From contig NZ_AUBZ01000039.1 in NCBI RefSeq assembly GCF_000429505.1, forward strand, positions 1-42,429: a stretch of DNA of 42,429 nt. Reading direction: 5' to 3'. Shown here piece after piece: positions 8,206 through 16,753 of the stretch. How positions within the stretch are numbered: the stretch's first letter is position 1; the number at the start of each line of letters is the position of its first letter. Position numbers and translations under genes: made by a program. This DNA is from Aliagarivorans taiwanensis DSM 22990 (lineage in GTDB: Bacteria; Pseudomonadota; Gammaproteobacteria; Enterobacterales; Celerinatantimonadaceae). The notes under the pieces were generated by a model. The model saw only the letters and a program-made list of their open reading frames with translations, ran no database searches and was not told the origin of the DNA.

Positions 8206-9174
8206 ATGAATATTGATCCATCGCTCACCCACGCTGCGGGCATGTGGCTCTTTCTGGCTGCAGAACTCAGCCTGTTGTTTTTGGCGATTTCCTACTTGGT
8301 GGGGATACTGCAACACTACATTCCGCCCGCTAAGATCCGTCAGCTGCTGAGCAGTCAGGGCGGGCGCGGTTACTTGTTTGCGGCGGGGCTAGGGGCGATC
8401 ACCCCGTTTTGCTCCTGCTCCACCACTCCCTTTCTCAAGGGCTTGCTGCGCGCACAAGCCAGCTTTGGCACCATGCTGGTGTTTCTGTTTGCCAGCCCAC
8501 TGCTCAACCCGGTGATCATCGGATTGCTGGCGTTTAGCTTTGGCGTGCAAGTGACTGCGCTGTACTTCGCGGTTGCGTTGGGTGTGTCACTGGTCGCAGG
8601 CTGGTTGCTAGAGAAGCTTGGGTTTGAGCGCTTTGTGCGCGAACAGGCCTACGCCCCAGAAGAAGCCAGTACATGCGCTTCGGCAAGCGCTACATCGAGC
8701 TGTGCAGCTGGCAATCAAAATAGCAACCAAACCAGCTGTGGTGCTAGCAGCGCTGAGCGTCGCAAGCCTGATTGGCGCGGCCTGTGGCAAAGCACCTGGA
8801 AGGACTTTCGCCAGGCCCTGCCCTACCTGCTGATTGGTATCAGTGTTGGTTCGTTGATTTACGGCTTTGTGCCAACCGAGCTGATTGCCCGTTATGCGGG
8901 CACCGACAACCTGCTGGCGATCCCGTTTGCGGCGGTGGTGGGTATTCCCCTGTATGTGCGTGCAGAAGCGGTGATCCCACTGTCAGCCGCGCTGATCGCC
9001 AAAGGCGCCAGCACTGGCGCACTAATGGCGCTGATTATCGGCTCTGCCGGAGCCAGCCTGACCGAGGTCATCTTGCTCAAATCGCTGTTTAAGAACCCGC
9101 TGATTGCAGCCTTTGTTGGCGTGGTGCTGAGTATGGCGATAGCAGCTGGGGTGGCCTACACCCTGTTGTTTTAG
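8206..9174 (+). CDS. permease of the ArsP / YraQ (DUF318) family
   Basis: The 322-residue product starts at ATG 8206 (MNIDPSLTHAAG), chosen because GGAGA lies 5 nt upstream; a TTG at 8194 is rejected. It has about eight membrane helices split into two halves. The family hallmark TPFCSCSTTPF is at about 64-74, the cysteine motif needed in ArsP for export of trivalent organoarsenicals. The second half repeats the fold with IPLYVRAEAVIPLSAALIAKG. The central cytoplasmic loop (about 155-190) carries three further cysteines and is Ser/Ala-rich. Divergent ArsR-family regulator and paired operators support a metalloid-inducible efflux unit. Organoarsenical export is inferred from family, not shown. 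Confidence 0.88.
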   Translation: MNIDPSLTHAAGMWLFLAAELSLLFLAISYLVGILQHYIPPAKIRQLLSSQGGRGYLFAAGLGAITPFCSCSTTPFLKGLLRAQASFGTMLVFLFASPLLNPVIIGLLAFSFGVQVTALYFAVALGVSLVAGWLLEKLGFERFVREQAYAPEEASTCASASATSSCAAGNQNSNQTSCGASSAERRKPDWRGLWQSTWKDFRQALPYLLIGISVGSLIYGFVPTELIARYAGTDNLLAIPFAAVVGIPLYVRAEAVIPLSAALIAKGASTGALMALIIGSAGASLTEVILLKSLFKNPLIAAFVGVVLSMAIAAGVAYTLLF

Positions 9175-9194
9175 CGAGGCTTGGAGAAACCTTT

Positions 9195-9222
9195 GGCGCC
9201 GGAGCACTGTTACTTCGGCGCC
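9195..9222. terminator. GC-rich hairpin after the permease gene
   Basis: Perfect 7-bp arms GGCGCCG and CGGCGCC with a 14-nt loop lie 20 bp after the permease stop. There is no T run, so intrinsic termination is uncertain. Confidence 0.35.
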
Positions 9223-9300
9223 GCTGAGAAGGTCGGCCAAAAATCGATGAAATCTTGCTTGCTCATCTCCCTGAACATCAAAGCACTTCCTTTAAAGAGG

Positions 9301-9789
9301 CTACTGAGCGGGCTGTTTGTTCGGGTCGCAATGCAGCTTGCGCAGCCATTTTTGGTGGTAGGCGCTAAAGCGGCGACTCAGTAGCGGCGCGGTAAAGCGG
9401 GTTAAACCGCCGCGCTGGGTAATCTCAGTGACAATATCGCAGCCCTCGTCGGTTGGATAGAGCAGCCAGGCGTGGTACAAATCTACCCGGCCACACTTGC
9501 CGCGCCAGGCTAGGCGGTCGTCGGGAATAAACTCCACCACCGTGCACTCGTACTCCAACCCTCGGGTCTTCCAACGGAACACGCTGCCCTTGCTTAAGTG
9601 CTCACCATCGCCAGTAAGAAACTGCACCGAGGTACGCCGTCTGCCAAACGATGGCCACGAGTGGGCACGGATCAGCTGCATCCAGATATCCGAGACCTTA
9701 TGTTCCGTCACAATACTGTTCTTGATATGGAAGCTGGCATGCTTGGGGTGATAGTAGGCAGGCCAATTAACAACTTTCGAATAGTTCAC
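9301..9789 (-). CDS. SRPBCC-family (START/Bet v1-like fold) protein
   Basis: The start is probably the GTG at 9789 (VNYSKVVNWPAYYHP), behind AGGA; the alternative TTG at 9804 adds only five residues. The 162-residue product fits the polyketide-cyclase/dehydrase-like SRPBCC fold: TEHKVSDIWMQLIRAHSWPSF in the N-terminal helix-loop part, then alternating beta strands (GSVFRWKTRGLEYECTVVEF, DRLAWRGKCG) and a C-terminal helix. The C-terminus (RFSAYHQKWLRKLHCDP) resembles members that bind hydrophobic ligands. No enzyme motif is visible and no neighbour explains its ligand. Cytoplasmic, stand-alone gene. Confidence 0.75.
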   Translation of the reverse strand: MNYSKVVNWPAYYHPKHASFHIKNSIVTEHKVSDIWMQLIRAHSWPSFGRRRTSVQFLTGDGEHLSKGSVFRWKTRGLEYECTVVEFIPDDRLAWRGKCGRVDLYHAWLLYPTDEGCDIVTEITQRGGLTRFTAPLLSRRFSAYHQKWLRKLHCDPNKQPAQ

Positions 9790-9877
9790 ACGGCATCCTG
9801 GCAAGTGGTATCACGGAAGATAATGTAATTATGAGGGTTTTAGCGATGATTGAAAACTCACTCTTACTTATTCGATG

Positions 9878-10792
9878 CTACTCACACACCGTTTTATTGC
9901 GCCCGGCCTGTTTGGCTTGATAGAGGCACTTGTCCGCTCTGGACAGCAGCTCCGCCAATTGAAGCGCCTCACCTTCAGCGAGTACCACCATGCCCGAGCT
10001 TACGGTCATGGGGATCTGCTCGCCCTTGTAATCTAAGGGCGAACTCTCCAGCGCGTCGCGCATCCTCTCGGCCACTTGCCAGCCTTGCTGTTTATCCGCC
10101 CCCGGTAGCAGGCAAGCGAACTCCTCGCCGCCGATACGAGCAATCAGGTCGCTGTCGCGAAATACCGACTGCACGATCTCGACAAAGTGGACCAGGGCCG
10201 CATCGCCAGCATCATGCCCCCATTGGTCGTTGACCCGCTTAAAGTGGTCGAGATCTGACAGCAGCACACAGCCGCGATGATGGTGACTGGCGAAGGCGGC
10301 GTCCGCTAGCTGCTCTAAGCGCCGCCGGTTAAGCACGCCAGTAAGCGGATCTGAATAGGCCATCTCCTCCAGCTTGGAAGACTGCGCCTCCAATAGCTGC
10401 TTGGCTTGCTCCAGCTCGCGGTTGGTTTCGGTGACATCGGTAATGTCGTGCATCACCCCCACCAAAAAGTCCATATCCCCCATGCTTAGCCGGCTTTTTC
10501 GGGTAATGGTGATACACGGAGTTACGCCATCTTTGAGTACCGTTTCGTAGGCCTCGTCGACCTTGCCACTAGATAGCACCCGCAGGTCGCCGCCATTGCA
10601 CTGGGCGGCTTGACGGTCGGGGAATATATCCACATCGAGCTGGCCAATGACCTGCTCACGCTGCACCGCAAACAACTCTTCAAAGGCTTTGTTGACCCAC
10701 ACATAGCGAAGGTCGCTGCCCTTGACCAGCACCGGGTTAGGAAGGATATCGAGAATCGCCAGTGGCAGGGAAGACCCCAGCGGATGGTCCAT
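9878..10792 (-). CDS. PAS-GGDEF diguanylate cyclase
   Basis: Makes cyclic di-GMP from two GTP. The 304-residue cytoplasmic protein has a PAS domain (about 8-120, with NPVLVKGSDLRYVWVNKAFEELF), a short coiled-coil linker (ELEQAKQLLEAQSSKLEEM, about 127-147) and a GGDEF domain (about 148-302). The active-site motif is GGEEF (ARIGGEEFACLL), a functional variant. The product-inhibition site RxxD (RDSD) sits five residues before it, so feedback inhibition is expected. There is no membrane segment, so the PAS domain probably senses an intracellular or diffusible signal. A good ribosome site (AGGAG) precedes the ATG. It is transcribed toward the SRPBCC gene but 88 bp away. Confidence 0.95.
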   Translation of the reverse strand: MDHPLGSSLPLAILDILPNPVLVKGSDLRYVWVNKAFEELFAVQREQVIGQLDVDIFPDRQAAQCNGGDLRVLSSGKVDEAYETVLKDGVTPCITITRKSRLSMGDMDFLVGVMHDITDVTETNRELEQAKQLLEAQSSKLEEMAYSDPLTGVLNRRRLEQLADAAFASHHHRGCVLLSDLDHFKRVNDQWGHDAGDAALVHFVEIVQSVFRDSDLIARIGGEEFACLLPGADKQQGWQVAERMRDALESSPLDYKGEQIPMTVSSGMVVLAEGEALQLAELLSRADKCLYQAKQAGRNKTVCE

Positions 10793-10894
10793 ACGAGGCT
10801 CCTGCAGTTACTCCGAGTAAAGACTTCTTAGGATAGGGGGCGCTGGCAAGACCTGCCAACTTGCTGCTGAATCTTTGCGACCCTAGATCTAAAG

Positions 10895-10917
10895 AGGGCT
10901 GACAAACGCCAGCCCTT
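10895..10917 (-). terminator. probable terminator of the first GH5 gene
   Basis: Minus-strand hairpin AGGGCTG-N8-CAGCCCT followed by CTTT, 23 bp after the GH5 stop codon. The short T run makes it a weak candidate. Confidence 0.5.
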
Positions 10918-10939
10918 GTAAACACCTTGGCGGAACCGC

Positions 10940-12106
10940 CTAAGGCAGGTCGGTGGGGATTAAGCCTTCAATCAACGCTGTGCGCCACTGATCGGCTTGC
11001 GGATCAAAAGCACCAAAGCCTGAACTGTACTCCCAATAGTGCCAGCTAAAGTTACGCTTTTCGGACTCACGGGCGATAAAGGCGGTCCATGCGCGCTGGT
11101 CTTGCGGGGACGAGTGCTGGCTATATACACCAAACTCGCCAATATTCACTTCAAAGCCCCGCCCCGGCTGATCATTCCAGCTTGATACCGCATCCAGATA
11201 ATCAAACAGCACTTGCTGCTGGCTGGCAGTGCCCAGCCAACGGGTTCCTATCCAGCTATTGGCACCTGGGACCCACTCCGCCCCTTGATGAGTAAACTCA
11301 AAGGGCTCGTAGAAATGCACGGTAATAATGGTGTTGTCGGCATTCGCTGCTGCAGGTAGTTCTAAATCAGGTAGCTTGAACGGCCCGCCCCAGTCAGCGG
11401 TGCCAATCATCACCTTGCGCTGGCCTAAGTCGTTATTTTGGGTGGCGGCATTGTCCACCCACAGCTGCTCAATCAAATCGGCCACCATGGCGTTCCACTC
11501 ATTGATGCCCACCGCCGCATGGGGCTCGTTAAGAAACTCAAATACCAGTTGGTCTTCTGGGTAGTTGGCCAAGGTAAAGCGCGCTGCTAACTGATCCCAG
11601 ATGCCAAGCAAGCGAGCGGTGTGATGGTCTAGCTCATCCGCTTCATCGAACAGGTCGTTATAGTGGTGGGTGTTGATAATCACCCGCAGGCCTTGCTGGA
11701 TGGCCTCGTCCACAACCTCCTGTACCCGATTCAAAAAGGTGGCATCAATGGTATAGGGGGCGGCATCGTCGGCGTGGGCGTTCCAGCGAACTGGAATGCG
11801 CACGCTAGCAAAGCCGGCCTCATAAATGTTCTCGAAGTCGCTGGCTTGGATGGTTAGGCCGCCATTCCACTCGCCCTCTTCGGTGGGCGACTCAAAATAG
11901 TTACCCATATTAATACCGCGCCCCAAGAAGCTCTGATCCAAACCGCGGCTAGCGTTCCAGCTATAGACATCGCTGTAGTAGGCCTCGTCCAGCACCACTT
12001 CAGCGCCATCTTCACCACCGCTGTCACCACTGGATGAACCACAGGCGACAATAATACCGAGTGTTGCGAAAACCGCCGTCAGCGGAAGTAAGCGTGTTAA
12101 TTCCAT
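10940..12106 (-). CDS. glycoside hydrolase family 5 lipoprotein, copy 1
   Basis: The 388-residue product has a lipoprotein signal (IIVACGSSS, lipidated Cys22), so it should be anchored in a membrane, probably the outer one. A low-complexity Ser/Gly/Glu linker precedes the (beta/alpha)8 GH5 catalytic domain (about 50-385). Family marks: GRGINMGNYFE, SVRIPVRWNAHA, INTHHYND, acid/base Glu in FEFLNEPHAA and nucleophile Glu in VNIGEFGVYS. It would cleave a beta-linked glucan or mannan; the subfamily cannot be assigned by eye. It is a tandem paralogue of the next gene, clearly similar throughout, and each has its own terminator and upstream region. GGGAAG precedes the ATG. Confidence 0.92.
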   Translation of the reverse strand: MELTRLLPLTAVFATLGIIVACGSSSGDSGGEDGAEVVLDEAYYSDVYSWNASRGLDQSFLGRGINMGNYFESPTEEGEWNGGLTIQASDFENIYEAGFASVRIPVRWNAHADDAAPYTIDATFLNRVQEVVDEAIQQGLRVIINTHHYNDLFDEADELDHHTARLLGIWDQLAARFTLANYPEDQLVFEFLNEPHAAVGINEWNAMVADLIEQLWVDNAATQNNDLGQRKVMIGTADWGGPFKLPDLELPAAANADNTIITVHFYEPFEFTHQGAEWVPGANSWIGTRWLGTASQQQVLFDYLDAVSSWNDQPGRGFEVNIGEFGVYSQHSSPQDQRAWTAFIARESEKRNFSWHYWEYSSGFGAFDPQADQWRTALIEGLIPTDLP

Positions 12107-12216
12107 TTAATTCTTCCCTCAAAATATATTATCACTAGTGGAGCACAGCCGCTCCTTGGTGCTCAACGACGCTTGTCACATGCTTGCGACTATTTGCTTA
12201 AAATCGGCGGCGGCTC

Positions 12217-12233
12217 TGGTTTTGATGAAACCA
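12217..12233. promoter_or_regulatory. palindrome between the two GH5 genes, possible operator
   Basis: TGGTTT-TGATG-AAACCA, a perfect 6-bp inverted repeat upstream of GH5 copy 1. The core TTTGATGAAAC recurs at 13,578-13,588 upstream of GH5 copy 2, and TGAAACC is also half of the LacI-type palindrome at 28,538. A shared carbohydrate-responsive regulator is plausible but unproven. Confidence 0.4.
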
Positions 12234-12251
12234 AGACCTGTCACGGGAAGA

Positions 12252-12280
12252 TAAAAAAAGGGCGAAGTCTACTTCGCCCT
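12252..12280 (-). terminator. rho-independent terminator of the second GH5 gene
   Basis: Minus-strand perfect 10-bp stem AGGGCGAAGT / ACTTCGCCCT with a very short loop, followed by seven T residues, 35 bp after the gene end. Confidence 0.9.
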
Positions 12281-12314
12281 CTAGATGCGGTAGCTCTATT
12301 CGATAGCTGCGAGC

Positions 12315-13463
12315 TTACTGCTGGGGAATCAGCCCTTCAATCAGGGCGCTACGCCACTTCTTGGCGTAGGGGTCGTAGGCACCAAATCCTGAGCTGTATT
12401 CCCAGTAGTGCCAGCTGAAGTCACGCTTCTCTGACTCGCGGGCAATAAAGGCGGTCCAGGCGCGCTGGTCTTCCGGGCGCGACACCTTGCTGTAGACACC
12501 GAACTCGCCAATGTTTATCTCAAAGCCGCGGCCCGGCTTTTCGTTCCAACGTGATACAGCATTAAGGTAGTTAAACAGGGTTTGCTGCTCACGCTTGCTG
12601 CCAAGCCAACGGGTGCCGACCCAATCCATGGCACCGGGGGTCCACTCAGCGCCTTGATGGGTAAAGGGCATCGGCTCATAGAAATGCACGGTGATAATGG
12701 TGTTGTCGGCGTTACAAGCCTCTGGCAGGCGCAGGTCGGGCAGCTTAAAGGGACCGCCCCAATCGGCCGTGCCGATCATTATTTTGCGTTGCCCCAGCTC
12801 GTTGTTCTGGGTGGTCGCTTTGTCTTGCCAAATCAGCTCAACCAGATCGTCCACCATGGTGTTCCACTCGCGCACGCCCACCGCCTCGTGGGGCTCGTTG
12901 AGAAACTCAAACACCAGTTGGTCTTCCGGGTAGTCCGCTAAGGTAAAGTGATCCGCCAGCTGATCCCAAATGCCGTTCAGACGCGCCATATGGTGTTTCA
13001 GCTCGCGGCGATTGTAGAACAGCTCGTTGTAGTGATGGGTGTTGATGATTACCCGTAGGTCGTGGGCGAGCGCTTGGTCCACTACCTCTTGCACCCGCTC
13101 AAGAAACTGCGGGTCGATGGTATAGGGCGCATCGTTCAAGGCATGGGCATTCCAGCGCACCGGGATCCGCACACTGGCAAAACCGGCGGCGCGGATATTG
13201 GCAAAATCGCTGTCCTTGATGGTTAGATTGCCGTTCCACTCCCCTTCATAGCTGGGCGACTCGAAGAAGTTACCCATATTGATGCCACGCCCTAAAAAGG
13301 TTTGCTCCAGGCCACGGCTGTCATTCCAGTTGTAGATATCGCTGTAGTAGCTTGGATCCAGCACCACTTCTGCATCTTGTTTGGCCCCGGTAGAACCACA
13401 ACCCAGCAGCATGGTAACGCCTGCAAACAAACCGGCCCACGCGGCCACATTACCTAATTTCAC
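12315..13463 (-). CDS. glycoside hydrolase family 5 lipoprotein, copy 2
   Basis: The start is taken as the GTG at 13,463 because GGAG lies 8 nt upstream and because a block shared with copy 1 (TAGTGGAGCACAGC) sits at the same distance from both starts. An ATG at 13,484 would lengthen it by seven residues. The 382-residue product has lipobox MLLGC, then a GH5 domain with GRGINMGNFFE, SVRIPVRWNAHA, acid/base Glu in FEFLNEPHEAVG and nucleophile in INIGEFGVYS. It is very similar to copy 1 over the full catalytic domain, with most differences in linker and surface positions, so the pair arose by tandem duplication. Likely an outer-membrane beta-glycanase acting on the same or a related polysaccharide. 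Confidence 0.92.
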   Translation of the reverse strand: MKLGNVAAWAGLFAGVTMLLGCGSTGAKQDAEVVLDPSYYSDIYNWNDSRGLEQTFLGRGINMGNFFESPSYEGEWNGNLTIKDSDFANIRAAGFASVRIPVRWNAHALNDAPYTIDPQFLERVQEVVDQALAHDLRVIINTHHYNELFYNRRELKHHMARLNGIWDQLADHFTLADYPEDQLVFEFLNEPHEAVGVREWNTMVDDLVELIWQDKATTQNNELGQRKIMIGTADWGGPFKLPDLRLPEACNADNTIITVHFYEPMPFTHQGAEWTPGAMDWVGTRWLGSKREQQTLFNYLNAVSRWNEKPGRGFEINIGEFGVYSKVSRPEDQRAWTAFIARESEKRDFSWHYWEYSSGFGAYDPYAKKWRSALIEGLIPQQ

Positions 13464-13606
13464 TTGTATCACTCCATAAAGCATCTCTGGCCTTAGTGGA
13501 GCACAGCGCCTGTTACAGCGCTGCGATACCGGTCACAAGCGATTGATATTATGAGCATAATTGGTTTCAGCGCATGCTTTGATGAAACTATACCCGAACA
13601 GTTACG

Positions 13607-15040
13607 CTAGTTGCTTAGGCTATCCAGAAACTGCTCCAGTGCCTGCCACTGCTGCTGATAGTAGGGGTTGAACATCAACCGCGCCATCGGCTGGTAGCGC
13701 TGCAGGTTCTGCTCGGTCTTCTCGGCAAACACGATCGGGGTGGTGCTCTTACAGGCCTGATAGCGTGGCCAATCCCCCAGATAGTGGCCGCAGTTGCGAT
13801 AGGCGCCCTGCTCGCCATACAGTGGGTTCTCAGGTGACAGCACCAAGGCATGGGAGGCGCCCACTACCCGGTGACAAGCATGGGCCTGATCCTCGCTGGG
13901 GCAGCTTGAAAGAACAGTGGTAAGCCCATTCTCGACGGTGCTCACTTGTCCCTCGGGGGCGACTAAGAACAGCTTATCGCGCTGGGCTGTAGTGCGCCCC
14001 GGTGTGTTGTGCCAGCTCTCCAGCATGGCGATGCCCTCGCCCACCACAGTGGTCTCATCCACCTCGCTAAGCGCCACAAACATCGGCAGATCTGCGCCAT
14101 GTTGGCCACGGCTTAAACGCCCACGTAGGCTGCGCATCAGCTTCTCAACCTCGGCGGCTTCTTTTAGGGTGAAGGACTCATACTTGGCCACGTCGGTATC
14201 GGCATCTTGCTCCAGCCACTGCTTAAGCCGAGTCGGGGTAAACAGCGGGTTCACCCACGGGGAGATCCAGGCAAAGCGATTGGTGGATTGTACCGCGGGC
14301 GACCACAGCATCACGCCTTTGAGCTGCTCGGGGAGCGAGTCGGCATGATCCATCAAGGTTTCCACCAGCAAGGTAGCTCCGGTGGAATAGCCACCGAGCA
14401 CCACGTGGGAGTAATCGGCTACTGCTTGCTCCAGCGCATAGTCCACCGCTGCGCGCCAGTCACCCACTCTCACCCCAAGCATCGCGGCAGGTGCTTCGCC
14501 ATGGCCGGGGATCAGCAGGGTGCGCACGGTATAGCCCTGTGACCACAAATCAAAGGCCATATCGTGGTAGCTAAACGGTGAGTCGGTCAGGCCATGTACC
14601 AGTAACGCCAGCTTATTATCGTCTGCGGATTTAAGCTCATAGGGGGCAACAAAATCGAGCACCTTGGGCGGATGCTGCCAGCCATATTGCTCGGCTAAAG
14701 CCTCACGCAGGGGTGAGTTGAGTGGGCACGCCCAATCGGCGCGCGGGTTCACCTCGGCAAGGTAGCGACGGGTGTGGGCCAGATAGTCTTGATAGCTGGC
14801 TGCGCTTTGCTTGGCGAAATCAAAGCGTTTGAGCTCGCTCTCAAGCGGGTGGCGGTAGTAGCCTTCAGACTGGGCACGCTGCATCCAATCGGTATCGGCA
14901 TTGATGGTGACACAATCAAACTGCGCCGCCGCGGCCTGCCCACTCCCTACAAGCCCACTCCATATCAAGCAAATCGCTGAGAAAATCCGTCTGCTGCACA
15001 ACAAAGGCCACTCCCTAAGGTATTGAAAGAAAACCGTCAT
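13607..15040 (-). CDS. secreted alpha/beta-hydrolase (lipase/esterase-like)
   Basis: The 477-residue product has an N-terminal hydrophobic signal segment (about 18-40, ending SGQAAAA), so it is exported. The alpha/beta-hydrolase core begins near residue 140: the oxyanion-hole region LLVHGLTDSPFSYHDMA, then the nucleophile elbow GYSTG (GGYSTGATLLVE). A candidate catalytic His is in GASHALVLS near the C-terminus. It resembles monoglyceride-lipase/carboxylesterase proteins. Substrate is unknown. It shares direction with the GH5 genes but is separated from them by about 140 bp. The start could be slightly downstream; the long hydrophilic stretch before the signal is unusual. Confidence 0.85.
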   Translation of the reverse strand: MTVFFQYLREWPLLCSRRIFSAICLIWSGLVGSGQAAAAQFDCVTINADTDWMQRAQSEGYYRHPLESELKRFDFAKQSAASYQDYLAHTRRYLAEVNPRADWACPLNSPLREALAEQYGWQHPPKVLDFVAPYELKSADDNKLALLVHGLTDSPFSYHDMAFDLWSQGYTVRTLLIPGHGEAPAAMLGVRVGDWRAAVDYALEQAVADYSHVVLGGYSTGATLLVETLMDHADSLPEQLKGVMLWSPAVQSTNRFAWISPWVNPLFTPTRLKQWLEQDADTDVAKYESFTLKEAAEVEKLMRSLRGRLSRGQHGADLPMFVALSEVDETTVVGEGIAMLESWHNTPGRTTAQRDKLFLVAPEGQVSTVENGLTTVLSSCPSEDQAHACHRVVGASHALVLSPENPLYGEQGAYRNCGHYLGDWPRYQACKSTTPIVFAEKTEQNLQRYQPMARLMFNPYYQQQWQALEQFLDSLSN

Positions 15041-15086
15041 ACTTTACTCTGATACTGTAAGGCCGAGCAAATGGAAGCCCCTTATC

Positions 15087-15770
15087 ATGTCGAGACCAGC
15101 ACACACACTCGCAGTATTTGATCTAGATGAAACCCTGCTCAGCGGGGACAGTTCGATGCTGTGGCATCGCTTCATCGTTGACCAAGGCTTGGTTGAGCAA
15201 GCCGATTTTATCGAGCGCGACCAAGCGCTGATGGCGTTATATGCCGATGGCCAGTTGGATATGCGCGAATATATCCGCTTCAGTATGCAGGCGGTGCAGC
15301 ACCACTCCATCGCAGCGCTCACTCCCTTGGTTGAGGCCTTCTGCCAACAGCGGATCCGGCCACGCCTCTACCCCGATGGGCGGCTATTGCTCAAGCAACT
15401 GCGTGAGGCGGGCAGCGAGCTATTGATCATCTCCGCCAGCGCCAGCTTCTTGGTCGAACCGATTGCCCGTTTATTAGATGTAGAGCATGCCTTGGGTATC
15501 GACCTGCATGAAGACAATGGTTATTACAGCACCAAGGTCAAAGGCACCATGAGCTTTCGCGAAGGCAAGGTGACCCGCTTGCAAGCGTGGCTGGCAGAGC
15601 GCCAGCAACACTATCAGCAGCTACGGTTTTACACCGACTCCATCAACGACCTGCCAATGTGTGAGCAGGCCGATTATGTGGAGGTGATTAACCCCTGCCC
15701 ACGCCTGCACGCCTTGGCTAAGCAGCGTGACTGGCCGATTCACGACTGGTTAGTGGCATCGGCAAATTGA
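15087..15770 (+). CDS. HAD-IB family phosphatase (SerB/CicA-like)
   Basis: The 227-residue cytoplasmic protein has the full HAD signature: motif I DLDETLL (about 11-17), motif II Ser in IISASASF, a motif III Lys in the TKVKGTMSFREGKV region, and motif IV YTDSINDLP with the two acidic residues. The IB subclass is shown by a helical cap between motifs I and II (about 25-100). Members hydrolyse phosphoserine, histidinol phosphate or related small phosphates; the substrate cannot be assigned. It is divergent from the alpha/beta-hydrolase gene (46 bp between starts). Confidence 0.88.
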   Translation: MSRPAHTLAVFDLDETLLSGDSSMLWHRFIVDQGLVEQADFIERDQALMALYADGQLDMREYIRFSMQAVQHHSIAALTPLVEAFCQQRIRPRLYPDGRLLLKQLREAGSELLIISASASFLVEPIARLLDVEHALGIDLHEDNGYYSTKVKGTMSFREGKVTRLQAWLAERQQHYQQLRFYTDSINDLPMCEQADYVEVINPCPRLHALAKQRDWPIHDWLVASAN

Positions 15771-15909
15771 GATGATTGCAATCTTTAGGGGGCAAGCTTA
15801 TGCTGGCGGCGCTGATGTGAGAGGCACCGCTCCAGGGCGGGCAACTCGCCCTTAAAGCAAGTGCTCACTCGCGCTTCATCTCACTAATGTTGTACCCAAA
15901 GGCTTAACT

Positions 15910-16704
15910 ATGGCTTCCAAGCAAATTGCATTTATCGCCGCCGATATGGACGGCACCCTGCTCAATCCAGATGGTCAACTCGACCCTGAGTTTTTTGATG
16001 TCTACCAGCAGCTTAGCGACAAAGGGATCCACTTTGCTGCCGCCTCTGGTCGCCAGTATTACAGCCTCAAGCAAACCTTCGCCCCCATCGCCGAGCAGAT
16101 GCTGTTTATTGCCGAGAACGGCACCTTAGTGATGCATCAAGATCAGGAGCTGTATAGCTGCACCATTGCCAAAGCAGAGATTGAGCAGGTAATCACTGAG
16201 GCGCGCGCCATCGACGGCGCGCATATTGTGCTGTGCGGCAAACGCTCAGCCTATATCGAGACCCAAGACCCCAAAGCGATTGCCGAGATCAGCAAGTACT
16301 ACCACCGTCGCGAGAGCGTGGCAGATCTGCTGGCGGTGGACGATGAGTTTATCAAGGTGGCGATTTGTCACTTCGATGGCACCGAGGCATTGGTCTATCC
16401 GAGCATCAATCAGCACTTTGGCCAATCTCACCAAGTGGTAGTGAGTGCCGCCATCTGGCTGGATGTGATGAATGCCGAGGCCTCTAAGGGCAGCGCAATT
16501 AAGCATCTGCAGCAAACCCTAGGCTTTAGCTTCGAGCAAACCATGAGCTTTGGCGACTACTTTAACGATGTGGAGATGCTGGCCGCCAGCTACCACTCTT
16601 ACGCTATGGCCAATGCCCATCCCGAGGTGAAAAAGCTGGCCCGCTTCGAAGCGCCTAGCAATGCCGAATCTGGGGTGCTGCAGGTGTTAAAACGCCTGAT
16701 CTAA
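15910..16704 (+). CDS. Cof-type HAD-IIB sugar-phosphate phosphatase
   Basis: The 264-residue protein carries motif I AADMDGTLLN (about 10-19), motif II AASGRQY, a C2-type cap (about 85-185) and motif III/IV MSFGDYFNDVEML near 213. The EASKGSAIKHLQ region contains the conserved lysine. This pattern is that of the YidA/YbhA/YwtE Cof group, which dephosphorylates sugar phosphates, flavin or pyridoxal phosphates in the cytoplasm. AAGG lies 8 nt before the ATG. It follows the HAD-IB gene in the same direction but 139 bp away, so co-transcription is uncertain. A terminator follows. Confidence 0.9.
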   Translation: MASKQIAFIAADMDGTLLNPDGQLDPEFFDVYQQLSDKGIHFAAASGRQYYSLKQTFAPIAEQMLFIAENGTLVMHQDQELYSCTIAKAEIEQVITEARAIDGAHIVLCGKRSAYIETQDPKAIAEISKYYHRRESVADLLAVDDEFIKVAICHFDGTEALVYPSINQHFGQSHQVVVSAAIWLDVMNAEASKGSAIKHLQQTLGFSFEQTMSFGDYFNDVEMLAASYHSYAMANAHPEVKKLARFEAPSNAESGVLQVLKRLI

Positions 16705-16725
16705 GGCTGCCCGCTCCTCCATGTT

Positions 16726-16750
16726 CAGGCCAGCCTTGCTGGCCTGTTTT
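16726..16750. terminator. terminator after the Cof-type HAD gene
   Basis: Perfect 9-bp stem CAGGCCAGC / GCTGGCCTG with a 3-nt loop, followed by TTTT on the plus strand. It lies between convergent genes. Confidence 0.8.
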
Positions 16751-16753
16751 GCA

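Noticed and set aside
14207-14542. Plus-strand frame inside the alpha/beta-hydrolase gene
   Set aside because: Shadow frame; the minus-strand gene has all catalytic motifs.
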